Notes: a model not told the origin generated them from the letters alone. 64,000 bases of DNA from Mesostigma viride (GCA_009746045.1 RPFO01000702.1:310001-374000), one strand, 5' to 3'. Shown: positions 1 to 10,509, counted from the first letter of the stretch. Translations and numbers: made by a program.

Positions 1-18
1 TTTATCTAAATATGACTT

Positions 19-1044
19 ATGAAAATCTTTAATATTATAATGAACAGGAAACTTGGCGGTGCGGAGCAGGCCTTCTTGGACTATTATAGCGCTTTAACCT
101 TAAAGGGGCATGAGGTAGTCAACATAACCAGTTTGTTTGCGAAGATTAACAATAAAAAAATTAGTTCTTTAAAACTCCCCAATTTATTTCCGTGGTGTAT
201 CCTTTCTAAAATATATTTGAAATTACTAATATTATTTTACAGACCGGATGTGATAATAGTTCATGGGGGAAGAGCAGTTAATTTTGCTTATGGTACACGT
301 GTAGAAGGTACGCCTATAATAGGCATTACTCATTCTTACAGTACTCGGCATATCTTAAAATGTAATTATATAATTGCCTTAGATCAACTGCTCAAGCAAC
401 ATTTAATTAATAGCGGGTATCCTGAGTCCCAGATATTTATTGTTCCGAATATGATAAACACTCCTCCAAGGAGGCTAAATAATTTCAGTCAAAAAAAAAC
501 CGAATATGTTATAGGGGCTCTTGGTAGGTTCGTACCGGAAAAAGGATTCAATTATTTAATAGAAGCTATAAGTATACTAAGGGATAAGAAATACCACGTT
601 AAATTGCTCATTGGAGGGGCTGGACCACTAGAAATTCAACTTAGGAAACTTGCACGTGGGCTTAATATTGATAAAAATGTTGAGTTTATTGGATGGGTAA
701 ATGATAAAGAGAGTTTTTTTAAAACTGTAGATATTTTCTGCATCCCTTCAGTTTTTGAAACTTTTGGTATTGTGGCCTTAGAGGCAATGAGTCATCAAGT
801 GCCTATCGTTGCGACAAAGACTGCTGGAGCATCCCAAATTTTTGAAGCAGGTAGTGACGCTTTAATTACAAATACAGCTTCAAATCAGGGATTAGCTGAC
901 AATATCGCCTATCTTATAGATAACCCGCTTAAGGCACAAGAATTAATAGACACAGCCTACAGTAAGATTACCACTTATTACGATAAAAAAATTATTGCAG
1001 ATAGGCTTGCAGCCACATTAAAGATAATTATTCAAAAAAGCTGA
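19..1044 (+). CDS. Glycosyltransferase family 4 protein
   Basis: A 341-residue GT-B fold glycosyltransferase of family GT4 (group 1). The N-terminal half opens with the nucleotide-binding-like strand MKIFNIIMNRKLGGAEQAF. The C-terminal half has the usual GALGRFVPEKGF segment (about residues 167-178) and an E-x7-E type motif in SVFETFGIVALEAMS (about 246-260), where the sugar nucleotide binds. Such enzymes transfer a sugar from an NDP or UDP donor to a lipid or polysaccharide acceptor at the inner membrane. The substrate cannot be told from sequence. It ends in TGA, and rdgB starts 11 bases later, so the two are probably co-transcribed. Lipid A/Kdo genes occur elsewhere in the window, so an envelope glycan role is a reasonable guess only. 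Confidence 0.85.
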   Translation: MKIFNIIMNRKLGGAEQAFLDYYSALTLKGHEVVNITSLFAKINNKKISSLKLPNLFPWCILSKIYLKLLILFYRPDVIIVHGGRAVNFAYGTRVEGTPIIGITHSYSTRHILKCNYIIALDQLLKQHLINSGYPESQIFIVPNMINTPPRRLNNFSQKKTEYVIGALGRFVPEKGFNYLIEAISILRDKKYHVKLLIGGAGPLEIQLRKLARGLNIDKNVEFIGWVNDKESFFKTVDIFCIPSVFETFGIVALEAMSHQVPIVATKTAGASQIFEAGSDALITNTASNQGLADNIAYLIDNPLKAQELIDTAYSKITTYYDKKIIADRLAATLKIIIQKS

Positions 1045-1054
1045 TTTTAAGTAA

Positions 1055-1663
1055 ATGATGATAAAAAAGTTTTTTGTTGCCTCTACCAATAAAGGTAAAA
1101 TTCTAGAAATCAAAGAGCTTATAAAAAGTTCTAAACTATCTAGCTTCTCGATTGAGACTTTAGAAGATAATTTTATAAAAGAACCGGATGAGCCTTACGA
1201 TAGTTTTTTAGAAAATGCAAAGCACAAAGCACTGTATTATGTTGAACATACAAAACTACCTACCATTTGTGATGATTCCGGTTTATGCATAGAGGCCTTA
1301 AATGGTTTCCCCGGGGTCAAGACTAAAAATTTCCTAGAAAAATGCGGCAGCTTAAATAACGCATTTGCTGAATTAGAAAAACTCCTTCCTAACTATGATA
1401 CCCACAAAGCATATTTTCAAACGGCGATATGTTTATACCTGCCGGAAACAAGAAATTTTATAGTTTCTGAAGCACAAAGCTATGGTTATATAACCTTTCC
1501 AGCTAGGGGGGCTGAAGGTTTTGGTTTTGATCCAATTTTTATTCCCGAAGGTTATACTGAAACTTTAGCAGAACTAGGGATAAAAATAAAAAATCAGGTT
1601 AGCCATCGGTCTAAAGCTATAAAAAGATTAGTTATTAGCATTGAAAAGCTTTTTCAACACTAA
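1055..1663 (+). CDS. rdgB: RdgB/HAM1 non-canonical purine NTP pyrophosphatase
   Basis: A 202-residue Ham1/RdgB family protein. It hydrolyses dITP, ITP and XTP to the monophosphates and keeps deaminated purines out of DNA and RNA. Family marks are the N-terminal ASTNKGKILEIKEL, the acidic DDSGLCIEALNGFPGV segment (about residues 72-88) and the GFGFDPIFIPEGYTETLAE block near 150-170, followed by SHRSKA. Length matches the family. Two ATG codons stand in tandem at the start and either could be used. It follows the glycosyltransferase by 10 bases and is followed by an 83-base gap before ftsK. Confidence 0.95.
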   Translation: MMIKKFFVASTNKGKILEIKELIKSSKLSSFSIETLEDNFIKEPDEPYDSFLENAKHKALYYVEHTKLPTICDDSGLCIEALNGFPGVKTKNFLEKCGSLNNAFAELEKLLPNYDTHKAYFQTAICLYLPETRNFIVSEAQSYGYITFPARGAEGFGFDPIFIPEGYTETLAELGIKIKNQVSHRSKAIKRLVISIEKLFQH

Positions 1664-1752
1664 TAGCTTAAGGGATTATTGCTGAATTTGTTATTTTCTT
1701 TAGCGTTTATAAATGGTATAAATATAGCACATTTATGTAATAATTAGTGTGC

Positions 1753-3993
1753 ATGCTAAAAAAAATATTTTTATACAGTAAAGTAAGGGCTACTACCCTA
1801 TTATTCCTGGCAGTGTTACTGCTTCTTTCTCTTGGTTCTTATAGTGATACTGATCCATCGCTAAATCTTTCTACGTTAAATGAACCAAGGAACTTACTAG
1901 GTTATTTTGGTTCTTATCTAGCTGATATATTTTATCAACTTTTTGGAGTTGCATCTTTTATTATTCCATTGTCATTTATTGTCTGGTCTTATCTAATTTA
2001 CAAGAATGAAATATTAAGCTGGAAAAGTTTAAAGATCATTTCATTAATAATGGCTATATCTTGTATTTCGGTGGCTTTAAGTGGCCTCAAAATAAGTTAT
2101 CTTCCGGCAAATGGAGGCGGGGCATTTGGAATTTACTTGTTTAACATGAGTATTAAATATTTAGATTTAGCTGAATTTCAACAATTAATAATTCCAGCTA
2201 CCTTCTTACTTTCAACATTATTCTTAATATTAGCACTTGGCATCAAATTTACTTCTTATGTTAAATTCACTCTCTATTTAAAAAGCTTGTGGGTTAAAAT
2301 AACGGCACTAGTAAAAATTCCAAAATTTTCTTTCAATAAAATTAAATTAGCTAATCCTGCTAAAATCCCGTCAAAAATTATTAAAGAACCTATCATTACC
2401 GGGAACGGTAGCAGCCCTGAAGTTAGCCGTGTAATACCAATTATTGGGGACAAACTCCAAGTAATACCGAGTCCTATAAAGAGTGAGGTTCAGCGTATAG
2501 AACAAGATGCAGGTGTTTTACCCCCTGTGGACTTATTAGATGAAGCAAGTAACCATAACATTAAATTCCAATCACCTACGGAATTAGAAGCCAAGGCTGA
2601 GGAACTTTTAGCTGTTCTCGGTGATTTCGGCGTCAAAGGAAAAGTTATAGATATAAGACAAGGTCCGGTAGTAACGATGTATGAATTTGAACCGGCAGCC
2701 GGTACTAAATCATCAAGAGTAATAGGATTGTCCGATGATATCGCCCGTTCATTATCGGCTCATTCTACCCGTATTGCAGTTATACCAGGCAGAAACGCTC
2801 TGGGTATTGAGCTGCCTAATAAACAGCGTATGTTTTTTCGTTTAAAGGAGCTAGTTGAAACAGAAGAATTCCAGGATCAGAACGTAATATTACCTATTAT
2901 TCTTGGCAAGGATCTTAGCGGACGGCCTTTAGTAGCTGATCTGGCCAAAATGCCTCACCTGCTTGTAGCGGGAACAACCGGTTCGGGTAAATCGGTTGCT
3001 ATTAACGCTATGATAATGTCCTTACTTTATAAATACACTCCCGCCGAATGTAGAATGATAATGATTGATCCTAAAATGCTTGAATTATCTTCTTATGATA
3101 ATATACCTCACCTTATGACCCCTGTTGTTACTGAACCCGGAAAAGCAGTAGTTGCGCTTAAGTGGGCTGTTAAAGAAATGGAAAATAGATATCGTTTAAT
3201 GTCTCATTTAGGAGTGAGGAATATTGCTAATTTTAATGCAAAAATTCTGGAAGCGGTAAAAGAAGGCAAAGTGCTGGAACGAAGAGTACAAACTGGTTTT
3301 GACCCGGAAACAGGGAAACCAGTTTTTGAATCTGTGCCCATTGATATGCAAAAAATGCCGTTTATAGTAGTAATAGTTGATGAAATGGCTGACCTAATGC
3401 TTGTTGCCGGGAAAGATATCGAAACTTCTATTCAGCGTTTAGCCCAGATGGCACGGGCTGCTGGTATTCACATTATTATGGCAACTCAAAGACCATCGGT
3501 AGATGTAATTACTGGCGTAATAAAAGCTAACTTTCCAAGCAGAATTAGTTTCAAAGTAACTTCAAAAATCGACAGTAGAACAATTCTAGGTGAACAGGGA
3601 GCTGAACAATTACTCGGGATGGGAGATATGCTGTATATGGGCAATAGCGCTAGAATACTTCGTGTCCACGGACCTTTTGTTGATGACAAGGAGGTAGAAA
3701 AGGTAACATCTTTCCTCAGAAGTACTGGTGTTCCTGAATATATTTCTGCAGTTACTGAATCTGAAGAGGATTTTGCTGCTGATGAACTAGGTGAATCAGA
3801 TAATGACGATATGTATAAGCAAGCATTAAATATTGTCAGGAATGAAAAGAAAGCTTCAATCAGTTATATTCAAAGATCCCTTCGAATTGGGTATAATCGC
3901 GCTGCAAGTATTGTTGAAGAAATGGAAAAAAATGGTATCCTTTCCCCCCCTAACCACTCCGGTAAAAGGGAGGTTTTATTACCAGAGGATTAA
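1753..3993 (+). CDS. ftsK: DNA translocase FtsK
   Basis: FtsK/SpoIIIE-type septal DNA pump that clears the terminus and drives dimer resolution at division. The first 170 or so residues hold several hydrophobic membrane spans, followed by a short linker; the linker is much shorter than in E. coli, as is common in alphaproteobacteria. The motor carries Walker A (GTTGSGKS, near residue 410) and a Walker B hhhDEMADLM stretch. A C-terminal gamma winged-helix domain (near 685-740, ending in KREVLLPED) reads KOPS-like polarity sites. The frame is also open from a GTG at 1747, two codons upstream; I prefer the ATG at 1753. No clear ribosome site precedes either codon. Confidence 0.95.
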   Translation: MLKKIFLYSKVRATTLLFLAVLLLLSLGSYSDTDPSLNLSTLNEPRNLLGYFGSYLADIFYQLFGVASFIIPLSFIVWSYLIYKNEILSWKSLKIISLIMAISCISVALSGLKISYLPANGGGAFGIYLFNMSIKYLDLAEFQQLIIPATFLLSTLFLILALGIKFTSYVKFTLYLKSLWVKITALVKIPKFSFNKIKLANPAKIPSKIIKEPIITGNGSSPEVSRVIPIIGDKLQVIPSPIKSEVQRIEQDAGVLPPVDLLDEASNHNIKFQSPTELEAKAEELLAVLGDFGVKGKVIDIRQGPVVTMYEFEPAAGTKSSRVIGLSDDIARSLSAHSTRIAVIPGRNALGIELPNKQRMFFRLKELVETEEFQDQNVILPIILGKDLSGRPLVADLAKMPHLLVAGTTGSGKSVAINAMIMSLLYKYTPAECRMIMIDPKMLELSSYDNIPHLMTPVVTEPGKAVVALKWAVKEMENRYRLMSHLGVRNIANFNAKILEAVKEGKVLERRVQTGFDPETGKPVFESVPIDMQKMPFIVVIVDEMADLMLVAGKDIETSIQRLAQMARAAGIHIIMATQRPSVDVITGVIKANFPSRISFKVTSKIDSRTILGEQGAEQLLGMGDMLYMGNSARILRVHGPFVDDKEVEKVTSFLRSTGVPEYISAVTESEEDFAADELGESDNDDMYKQALNIVRNEKKASISYIQRSLRIGYNRAASIVEEMEKNGILSPPNHSGKREVLLPED

Positions 3994-4034
3994 TTTGTTT
4001 ATTAATTAAGCGCTTTTATTTCTTATATAAATAT

Positions 4035-4042
4035 GATATAAT
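4035..4042 (+). promoter_or_regulatory. Extended -10 promoter of carD
   Basis: A perfect TATAAT hexamer (4037-4042) lies 36 bases before the carD start and is preceded by TG (TGaTATAAT after the shared T at 4034), an extended -10 element. No good -35 hexamer is visible. The call rests on motif and position only. Confidence 0.45.
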
Positions 4043-4077
4043 CCTTAGCAATCGATTCTATTAAAAATGAGGTGTGA

Positions 4078-4581
4078 ATGTCTAAAAATCTCGAATTTAA
4101 GGTAGGTGAAAGAGTAGTATATCCGTCCCACGGAGTCGGAGAAATTGTTGACGTCGAAGCTCAAATGATTGCCGATATTAGCCTTAAAGTTTATGTTATT
4201 TCTTTTCCTCAAGACAAAATGATTCTACGAGTTCCTGTAAATAGAGCATCTGCAGTTGGTCTTAGAACTCTAATTAATAAAAACGATATCCATGAAGTAT
4301 ATGCAATCCTACAAGGGAAACCCAAGCGTGGTAACAAGATGTGGAGTAGGCGTGCTCAAGAATATGAAACCAAAATCAATTCTGGAGAAATATCTGCGAT
4401 TGCTGAGGTTGTCAGGGATCTTTACAAAAATGTTGATAACGATCGTTCATATAGTGAAAGGACAATATATGAGTCAGCTTTAAATAGGCTAGCTTCCGAA
4501 ATAGCTGTCCTTGAGAATATTTCAGAAGCTGAAAGCTCTGCTAAACTAATTGACCTTCTAAAAGAAAAATTAGCAGCATAG
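4078..4581 (+). CDS. carD: CarD family transcriptional regulator
   Basis: A 167-residue CarD/CdnL family protein, which binds the RNA polymerase beta subunit and stabilises open complexes, especially at stable-RNA and ribosomal promoters. The N-terminal Tudor-like RNAP-interaction domain is clear (residues 5-65: VGERVVYPSHGVGEI and the DKMILRVPVNRA stretch). The helical C-terminal DNA-binding half includes the KMWSRRAQEYETKI segment. An SD-like GAGGTG lies just upstream of the ATG. It is monocistronic, with its own extended -10 promoter in front and a long empty region behind. Confidence 0.92.
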   Translation: MSKNLEFKVGERVVYPSHGVGEIVDVEAQMIADISLKVYVISFPQDKMILRVPVNRASAVGLRTLINKNDIHEVYAILQGKPKRGNKMWSRRAQEYETKINSGEISAIAEVVRDLYKNVDNDRSYSERTIYESALNRLASEIAVLENISEAESSAKLIDLLKEKLAA

Positions 4582-5257
4582 TTACGGATTTTTAAAGTTT
4601 TAAAACCTATTTAGTTAGTAAGAAAATAAATCCTTATTAGGATTAGTACTTTAAAATTGTCAGCATTAAAGATAAAATTCCTTCGACTTTAGTTTGATTT
4701 TTACTAATTATCTGTAAATTTTACATGTTTTTTCTTAAGGTGAGGATTAGCTCTATAATACAATTTTATAATGGCTAAAGTATGCACCACCCTAAATAGC
4801 TTTTATTAATAAACAATAACTTAAGGAGACTTTTGTCTTCTCCCTACAATTATCTGAAGTAAGCTTTGTATTTGCCAACCCGTTGCCAATTATAATAATT
4901 ACAAAGGGCTTTAAACCATAAAAACCGCCTGTAATAGTTCCATAGTTATTTGTTACTCCTTAGAATACTTTATTTATAAACTTTCTTTACTAACAAAACT
5001 TAAAAAGTATAAAATTAATTAAGTTCTTCCATTTTTTATAGTAATAAAAGTTTTAATAAGAAACTGAAGTAGTATAGGAATTGCAGTATATTAACTGAGC
5101 AAATTATAAATTTCCTGCCCAGAATATATAATCTATAGAGAATGTATATTCCCAATCGGGGTTCAGAATTCTTTACCAAAAAACATAACGCATAAATATT
5201 TGGAAACTACTGCGTGAACTGCTTTCTCTTATACTTCTTAACTTTGCAACCTAATAA
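4582..5257. other. Long AT-rich stretch with no recognisable gene
   Basis: About 675 bases between carD and IS982 copy 1. Reading both strands I found only short, stop-rich frames and no tRNA or convincing structured RNA. A weak hairpin (AGGAGAC...TCTTCTCC) lies near 4822-4840. The region borders a nest of insertion sequences and is probably decayed sequence. Confidence 0.5.
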
Positions 5258-6236
5258 ACGCGAGTTTCGCATTAGAAAGTTAGGTGTACAGCAGTAAACA
5301 AGTAGGTTATAGGTTACTTCATTTTACAAAATAACAGAAATAACCTATGAAAATGGATTTTACAGAAATATATTGCCACGTCGATGACTTTTTAAAAGAA
5401 TTAGATAACAAGACAGGTTTGATTGCAAATAACAATAATAAAACAGGCTGGTCAGGGCAGGCTTAATAGAAGCGAGATTATAACAATAATCATAGGATAT
5501 TGGCAATCATCCTATGACTGTTTTAAAAACTACTATCTAAAGCAAATCTGGATTTATCACCAGCGGGATTTTAGGGGAGTTAGTTACTGCCAATTCATCA
5601 AACTAATCAGCTCATATCTACCACTGTTAGTGTTAATGCTCAACTCTATTATGGATAAATGCGACGGCATATCTTTTATTGACTCAAGTAGCCTTGAGGT
5701 GTGTAAACGTTATCGTATTTCTATGCACAGAGTTTTTGCAGGAATTGCAGTGCGTAGCAAGACGACAAAAGGTTGATTTTACGGCTTAAAATTGCATTTA
5801 TTGATCAATCAAAGAGGCGGCATAATCAAAGCATCGTTTAGCTCCGGTAATAAAGATGATAGAGCGCAATTAAAGCTTATGATTAAAGGTTTGTTTGGCA
5901 AGGTTTTTGGCGATAGAGGCTATATCTCTCAAGAATTATTCAGAGAGCTTTTAGAACAAGGAATCTTTATAATCACCAAAGTGAAGAAAAATATGAAAAA
6001 TAAGTTTATGTCTTTGATTGATAAAATATTATTACTCAAACGAGCATTAATAGAATCAGTCTTCGGCAAAATCAAATTGCTAGGCAAATTTGAGCATTCA
6101 AGACATAGATCGGTTACAAATGCTTTTGTTCATATGGTTGCTGCCCTCATCAGCTATCAATTATCAGACAATAAACCATCTATCAAATCCCTTTTGCACT
6201 TGCAAAATTTTTAACTTTCTAATGCGAAACTGGTGT
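5258..6236 (+). mobile_element. IS982-family insertion sequence, copy 1 (defective)
   Basis: Bounded by 24-base terminal inverted repeats with two mismatches: 5258-5281 (core AGTTTCGCATTAGAAAGTT) and 6213-6236. It is nearly identical to the copy at 36750-37727 in the same orientation; I count a handful of base differences and one extra G here. The identity continues 13 bases outside the left repeat (5245-5257), but not beyond the right repeat. No target duplication is visible. Its right end cuts into an IS5-type transposase remnant. Confidence 0.9.
5347..6214 (+). pseudogene. IS982-family transposase, frameshifted and with internal TGA (copy 1)
   Basis: Transposase of the IS982 family, start ATG at 5347. 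Compared with copy 2 there is one extra G near 5448-5453 (GGCTGGTCAG against GGCTGTCAG), which breaks the frame after about 34 codons; the rest of the N-terminal half continues from an internal start at 5423. A second defect, an in-frame TGA at 5774-5776, is shared with copy 2 and falls between KTTKG and FYGLKLH. Behind the stop the C-terminal half runs on intact, with the conserved GDRGYIS and ESVFGKIK segments. This copy is inactive on its own. Confidence 0.88.
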
Positions 6237-7430
6237 ATTATCAGTTCAATTGCACTTCTTCGTTTTTGTATCTTTTTGTCATCAGTTGATAAAGCTTTCT
6301 TGGTCTTAGCGGTAAAAGCCTTGCCTTTCTCTTTGAAGTTATGGCCAGTGTAACCAACAGATCTGCAAAAATTTTACTAGTCTCTGGACTTAGCTTGCGC
6401 AGCTCCGCTACCATTTGATCTAAAGTACGCCCGTTGTAGGGGGTTACCATGAAAAGATTTAACTCCAAGAACAAAGTTGCCTCGACTACTTACTGCAATC
6501 CCAACTTTATTTCCAAATTCGTAAGGTTTATTCAGTTTACCCGTGCCTATACACTCTACCTCTGGAGCATGAAAGCTATAAATTATCTTGTCCTCTTTTT
6601 TATAAATATCCTTATCCTTTTTCTTAATATAGACTGGGCATAAATATTTTTAACTCTGGATAAAATGGCGCTATCCTCTGCAGATAGTTCTAATTTCGAT
6701 TTTTCTATACCCCTTTGGCATATACGAATTAACCTACCTAAGCAAACTTTTAAGCTTATCATTATCTTTCTTCGTTTCCTTACTTTACTATTTTCCTTGT
6801 ACTTCCATAGATTGATCGTTCTATATTTGAAAGTTTTGGCATAAGTCTCGTTAAGCGAAATACCAAGTCGTTCAAAGATCTACTACTTTTACTCTTGTGG
6901 CCTCCATTAAATGTACATCATGTGGATGTTTGATGTCCTTAATCTGTACAGTCGTATCTATAATCGCTGATTCCAAGTCTTGTTTTTTGAGCGCACCGAC
7001 CTTGAGTCCTATACGCAAAAGCTCTTTTAAAATCTCATTACACTCTTCTTCTCCCAGATCATTACGGAATCTACGTATAGTCACTTCCGATACATCAATA
7101 TCTTGCTTCATATATTCATAACCACAAAAATATTGCCAATAAATATTTTCCTTTAATTCTTCCGCCGTATATGAATCAGAACCGTTATACGTAGCTTGAA
7201 GCATTGATAGTACTAGCATTACTCTATGATCTTTCTTGTTTCTACCAAATTGCTTGATTTTCAATATTAGGTAATGCCAGCACTTCAACTTCAGACTAAT
7301 TTATCCAATCTCTTAGTTTATATAATTTGTTTTTAGAATTTAATTTTGTTGACAATTTCTCTCCAAACAACCTTTCTTGTTTTTGGAAAAAAGTAATATC
7401 TTCTATAGGCATAATTTTTTCAAAATCCAT
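6237..7430 (-). pseudogene. Degraded IS5-type transposase, truncated by IS982
   Basis: On the minus strand from an ATG at 7430, successive frames give pieces of one transposase of the IS5-like type. They are an N-terminal start, ENIYWQYFCGYEYM and TIRRFRNDLGEEECNEIL, IIDTTVQIKDIKHPHD (with the first catalytic Asp), fragments of the HAPEVECIGTGKLNKPYEFG segment, then NGRTLDQMVAELRKLSPE. The reading is broken by an in-frame TAG near 7290 and by several frameshifts between 6470 and 6870. It ends abruptly at the IS982 right repeat, just before the expected catalytic Glu region. The missing C-terminus was not found on the other side of IS982. It is a dead element with no evident host role. Confidence 0.8.
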
Positions 7431-7511
7431 TAGCTTTATGCGTCAATTATAGCATTTTCTGAGGGATTCTGTACGCAATTTGTGACAGAAAATAACTTAT
7501 TTTTTAAGGAG

Positions 7512-7572
7512 TTTAGAGTTTTGACTCAGATATTAACTTATGTAATAAAAAACAAAAGAACAAAACTCTAAA
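7512..7572. repeat. 12-bp perfect inverted repeat
   Basis: TTTAGAGTTTTG at 7512-7523 pairs with CAAAACTCTAAA at 7561-7572, 37 bases apart, between the IS5 remnant and the 3' end of the copper chaperone gene. The loop is long for a factor-independent terminator, although a hairpin downstream of the minus-strand gene is possible. It could also be the scar of a small element. Confidence 0.4.
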
Positions 7573-7594
7573 AGCATTGCGTATTTACAGAAAC

Positions 7595-8107
7595 CTATTT
7601 TACTTCCGTTGTAACAGATAAAGGAGCTTGACCTTCAATTTTCACTTCAATCTCGAACTTATCTCCTACGTTTAAAGACTTCTTTAAATCAAAAAGCATG
7701 ATATGAGTAGCTCCCGGCATAAGTTCTATAGAGGTTTTAGCTGGTACTACTATTTTGTCGATAGATGTCATCCTACTAACCCCTTTTTCATCTACAAAAC
7801 TCTTGTGCAGTTCCACATTATTGGCAATCGTTGAAGCTGAAGCACCAATTATCACAATATCTTTATCAGTAGGATTACTAATTTTCATATAGGCTGCTGA
7901 ATTGTTATTTGGCGACATGGATTTTCTTGCCCACGCATCAGTAATTGCAATTTCTTTAACCTCGTTTGGTGTAGAAGGAGATGAGGGCGCAGTTACGCCT
8001 GGATTCTCTACATTAGCATTGGCAGTACTTTGCCCACTTGCCTCAGCATTAAAAACAGAAGAAATAATAACAGAAATCGCACTGACTGTAAGAATATTCT
8101 TTTTCAT
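7595..8107 (-). CDS. PCu(A)C-type periplasmic copper chaperone
   Basis: A 170-residue secreted protein of the PCu(A)C (DUF461) family, which carries Cu(I) to the CuA site or CuB site of cytochrome c oxidase in the periplasm. Residues 1-24 look like a signal peptide (MKKNILTVSAISVI..., cleavage near AEASG). After a Pro/Ser-rich linker the copper domain starts at ITDAWARKSM. The expected ligands are visible as an H-x10-M type pair in ELHKSFVDEKGVSRM and the HIM of PGATHIMLFDL. No SCO or Cox gene is adjacent. Length and motif are standard. Confidence 0.9.
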   Translation of the reverse strand: MKKNILTVSAISVIISSVFNAEASGQSTANANVENPGVTAPSSPSTPNEVKEIAITDAWARKSMSPNNNSAAYMKISNPTDKDIVIIGASASTIANNVELHKSFVDEKGVSRMTSIDKIVVPAKTSIELMPGATHIMLFDLKKSLNVGDKFEIEVKIEGQAPLSVTTEVK

Positions 8108-8266
8108 ATAAACCCTTTGTTATATATCGTTAAATTGTGATTTAAACTCACTAAGACAAGTGTTACATACCAAATCTTGAATATCAATAATTCTTTGGCA
8201 CTTCATATCATTTGCTTTTTTATATGTGCCTTTTTGATATAGAAAAAATCAGTATAACTATTAAAT

Positions 8267-9115
8267 TCAAGCACGCCTGAACTCAATTACCCGGCTATGC
8301 CCTGACAAATCTTTAGAAATTACGATTTCAGTAAATAGGTACCCTTTCAGTATATTAATTACAGCTTCAGATTGGTTAAAACCGATTTCTAAAAATATTT
8401 TATTTTCACTTTTTAAAAAATTATTTAATCCGGAGATAATTTTTTTATAATTAATTAAGCCATTCTCATTAGCAAAAAGTGCAGATTCCGGTTCATATAA
8501 TATAGTTTCCTGTGCCATATATGTTTTATTATCTGGAGAAATGTATGGTGGATTGCTGATAATAAAATCAAACTTCTTCTCAGGTAAATTTGAATACCAG
8601 TCACTTTTGATAAACTGGATTTGGATAATAGTACCGTTGAATTTAGCGTTCTCAGCAGCCAGCATAAGTGCTTCATCTGATATATCAGTAGCAACGATTT
8701 TAGCTTGTGGAATAAGAGCTGCAAGCGTAACAGCTATTGCTCCGCTACCTGTCCCCAGATCTAATATTGTAACTTCTTTACCAGCAAAGTTTTCTTGATA
8801 CTCTAAAACCACCCTATCAATAATCAGTTCAGTTTCCGGCCTTGGAATCAGAACCTGTTTATTTACTACAAAATCTCTACCATAAAACTCTTTCTTTCCT
8901 ACTATATAAGCTATAGGTTCTAGCACTTTCCGGCGTTTTATATATTGATAAAAGGCTGACTCTTCTTCTTGAGAGATTGGTTCGTTATACCTGATCAACA
9001 AGTCTTCTTGAGTTGTTTTTAATACACTAGCTAGTAAAATTCTTGCTTCTAATTGTTTTGACGTGAAATCTTCAAGTTCCAGGATTCCCCAGGCTAAAGC
9101 TTCTCTTACTAACAT
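8267..9115 (-). CDS. prmC: Peptide chain release factor N5-glutamine methyltransferase PrmC
   Basis: A 282-residue SAM-dependent enzyme that methylates the Gln of the GGQ motif in RF1 and RF2. It has the helical N-terminal domain, the hinge PRPETELI (about residues 110-117), the SAM-binding DLGTGSGAIAVTLA (about 137-150) and the catalytic NPPYISPDN (about 201-209). It lies 28 bases after the GNAT gene on the same strand and may share its transcript. Length is typical. Confidence 0.95.
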   Translation of the reverse strand: MLVREALAWGILELEDFTSKQLEARILLASVLKTTQEDLLIRYNEPISQEEESAFYQYIKRRKVLEPIAYIVGKKEFYGRDFVVNKQVLIPRPETELIIDRVVLEYQENFAGKEVTILDLGTGSGAIAVTLAALIPQAKIVATDISDEALMLAAENAKFNGTIIQIQFIKSDWYSNLPEKKFDFIISNPPYISPDNKTYMAQETILYEPESALFANENGLINYKKIISGLNNFLKSENKIFLEIGFNQSEAVINILKGYLFTEIVISKDLSGHSRVIEFRRA

Positions 9116-9143
9116 AATTACTTTATAACCATCATTTTTGTAT

Positions 9144-9590
9144 TTATAATATTTTATTCATCTTTAAATGGGGTATAGAATCTTCCTCAAAATAATCTCC
9201 TTGAGCTTCATAGCCATTTTTTAAATAAAACTCTATTGCTGTAGCACGTGCATGGCAGTAAAGTTTTTTAAAACCATTTTTCTTTGCCACATCTTCACAA
9301 AATATCATCATTCTTGAACCAATTCCATTATTGGTCAAATCTTCTTTGACTACAACACGCTGCATTTTACAATTTTGACCTTTCGGTACTAATACAGCAG
9401 TAGCAATTAATTCTAAACCATTAAGGCCAATAATTTGAATATGCTCTTTTTCTGCGAATAATTCAGATTCAGAAAAACTCAACCCTATAGGTTTACGCAA
9501 AATGCGTTCCCTTAAAGCAACTGCCTTTTTATATTCAGGGCTGCCATATTCTATAATTTTAAAGTTGATCTCTAAAAGCATAGTTTGCAT
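9144..9590 (-). CDS. GNAT family N-acetyltransferase
   Basis: A 148-residue Gcn5-related acetyltransferase. The acetyl-CoA-binding motif A is seen in MQRVVVKEDLTNNGIGSRMM (about residues 92-111), followed by the motif B helix and the FYLKNGYEAQGDYFEE segment. The N-terminal YGSPEYKKAVALRERILRKPIGL resembles small GNATs of the ElaA/YjcF kind. The substrate is unknown. It sits between truA and prmC, 57 and 28 bases apart, on the same strand. A second Met at codon 4 is an alternative start. Confidence 0.8.
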   Translation of the reverse strand: MQTMLLEINFKIIEYGSPEYKKAVALRERILRKPIGLSFSESELFAEKEHIQIIGLNGLELIATAVLVPKGQNCKMQRVVVKEDLTNNGIGSRMMIFCEDVAKKNGFKKLYCHARATAIEFYLKNGYEAQGDYFEEDSIPHLKMNKIL

Positions 9591-9647
9591 AATAAAAACA
9601 GTTTTTATCAGTTTAATAACAATCGTAACACCATCAAGTAAATGGTT

Positions 9648-10424
9648 TTAATAATCGACTTTTAAAAAATACAATCCTTCGGCAGGAGCAGTAGGAGCTC
9701 CCCTTGACCTATTTCTCTGCTCAAGTATTTCTTTCATTTTTTCCGGTGGCCAAATACCCTTTCCTACCTGTAACAGATTACCGACTATATTTCGTACCAT
9801 GTGATGAAGAAATGAAATAGCAGAAACATAAATTTCTATATTATCCCCTTCTCGAGTAATTTCGATATTTGAAATGGTTTTTACAGGGGAACTAGACTGA
9901 CACTGAGCTGCTCGAAAAGAACTAAAATCATGTTTACCTATTAAATATGATGCAGCCTCTCTCATCAACTCTACGTCGAGCGGTTCTCTTACCCAATATT
10001 GCAAACCGGCATTAATAATATTAACCGACGGCCGGTTAATAATTTTATAGACATAATACCTTTGTTTAGCAGAGAAACGAGCATTAAAATCTAGGTCCAC
10101 TAATATACAATCTGTAACCCCTACTTTATAAGGCCTACAAAAATGATTAATAGAATGCATTACTCTTCGCGGCTCATAAAAAGTAGCTAAATCAAAACTA
10201 CCCACCTGTCCATACGCATTTACACCGGCATCGGTCCTGCCTGCAGCGGTAACTAAAACACTTTCCTTACTAAATTTAAAAATTGCCTCTTCAATTAACT
10301 GTTGGAGGGATAAAGCCTCTGCTTGCCTTTGCCAGCCACAAAAACCGGCACCTAAATATTCAAGAGTAATTTTATATCTAAATTTATTGCCCACAGGATA
10401 GATATTATTTTGTTTATTATCCAT
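9648..10424 (-). CDS. truA: tRNA pseudouridine(38-40) synthase TruA
   Basis: A 258-residue TruA-family enzyme that makes pseudouridine at positions 38-40 of the anticodon arm. The catalytic Asp lies in AAGRTDAGVNAYGQV (Asp near residue 65). The family segments FNARFSAKQRYYVYKI, HDFSSFRAAQCQSSSPVKTI and FLHHMVRNIVGNLLQVGKG are all present in order. Normal length, no defects. An 85-base gap separates it from tsf upstream. Confidence 0.96.
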   Translation of the reverse strand: MDNKQNNIYPVGNKFRYKITLEYLGAGFCGWQRQAEALSLQQLIEEAIFKFSKESVLVTAAGRTDAGVNAYGQVGSFDLATFYEPRRVMHSINHFCRPYKVGVTDCILVDLDFNARFSAKQRYYVYKIINRPSVNIINAGLQYWVREPLDVELMREAASYLIGKHDFSSFRAAQCQSSSPVKTISNIEITREGDNIEIYVSAISFLHHMVRNIVGNLLQVGKGIWPPEKMKEILEQRNRSRGAPTAPAEGLYFLKVDY

Positions 10425-10509
10425 TATAAGCTATATGGCCTTATAAGACGAGATGCTGAACTAGATTTATATAAGTCTAGTTCAGCTTATATTGAAATTG
10501 CGTTATTGC

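Noticed and set aside
5774..5776. TGA as a Trp codon through a changed genetic code
   Set aside because: Other genes in the window end in TGA in the right place, such as the glycosyltransferase at 1044, and the other core genes have no internal TGA.
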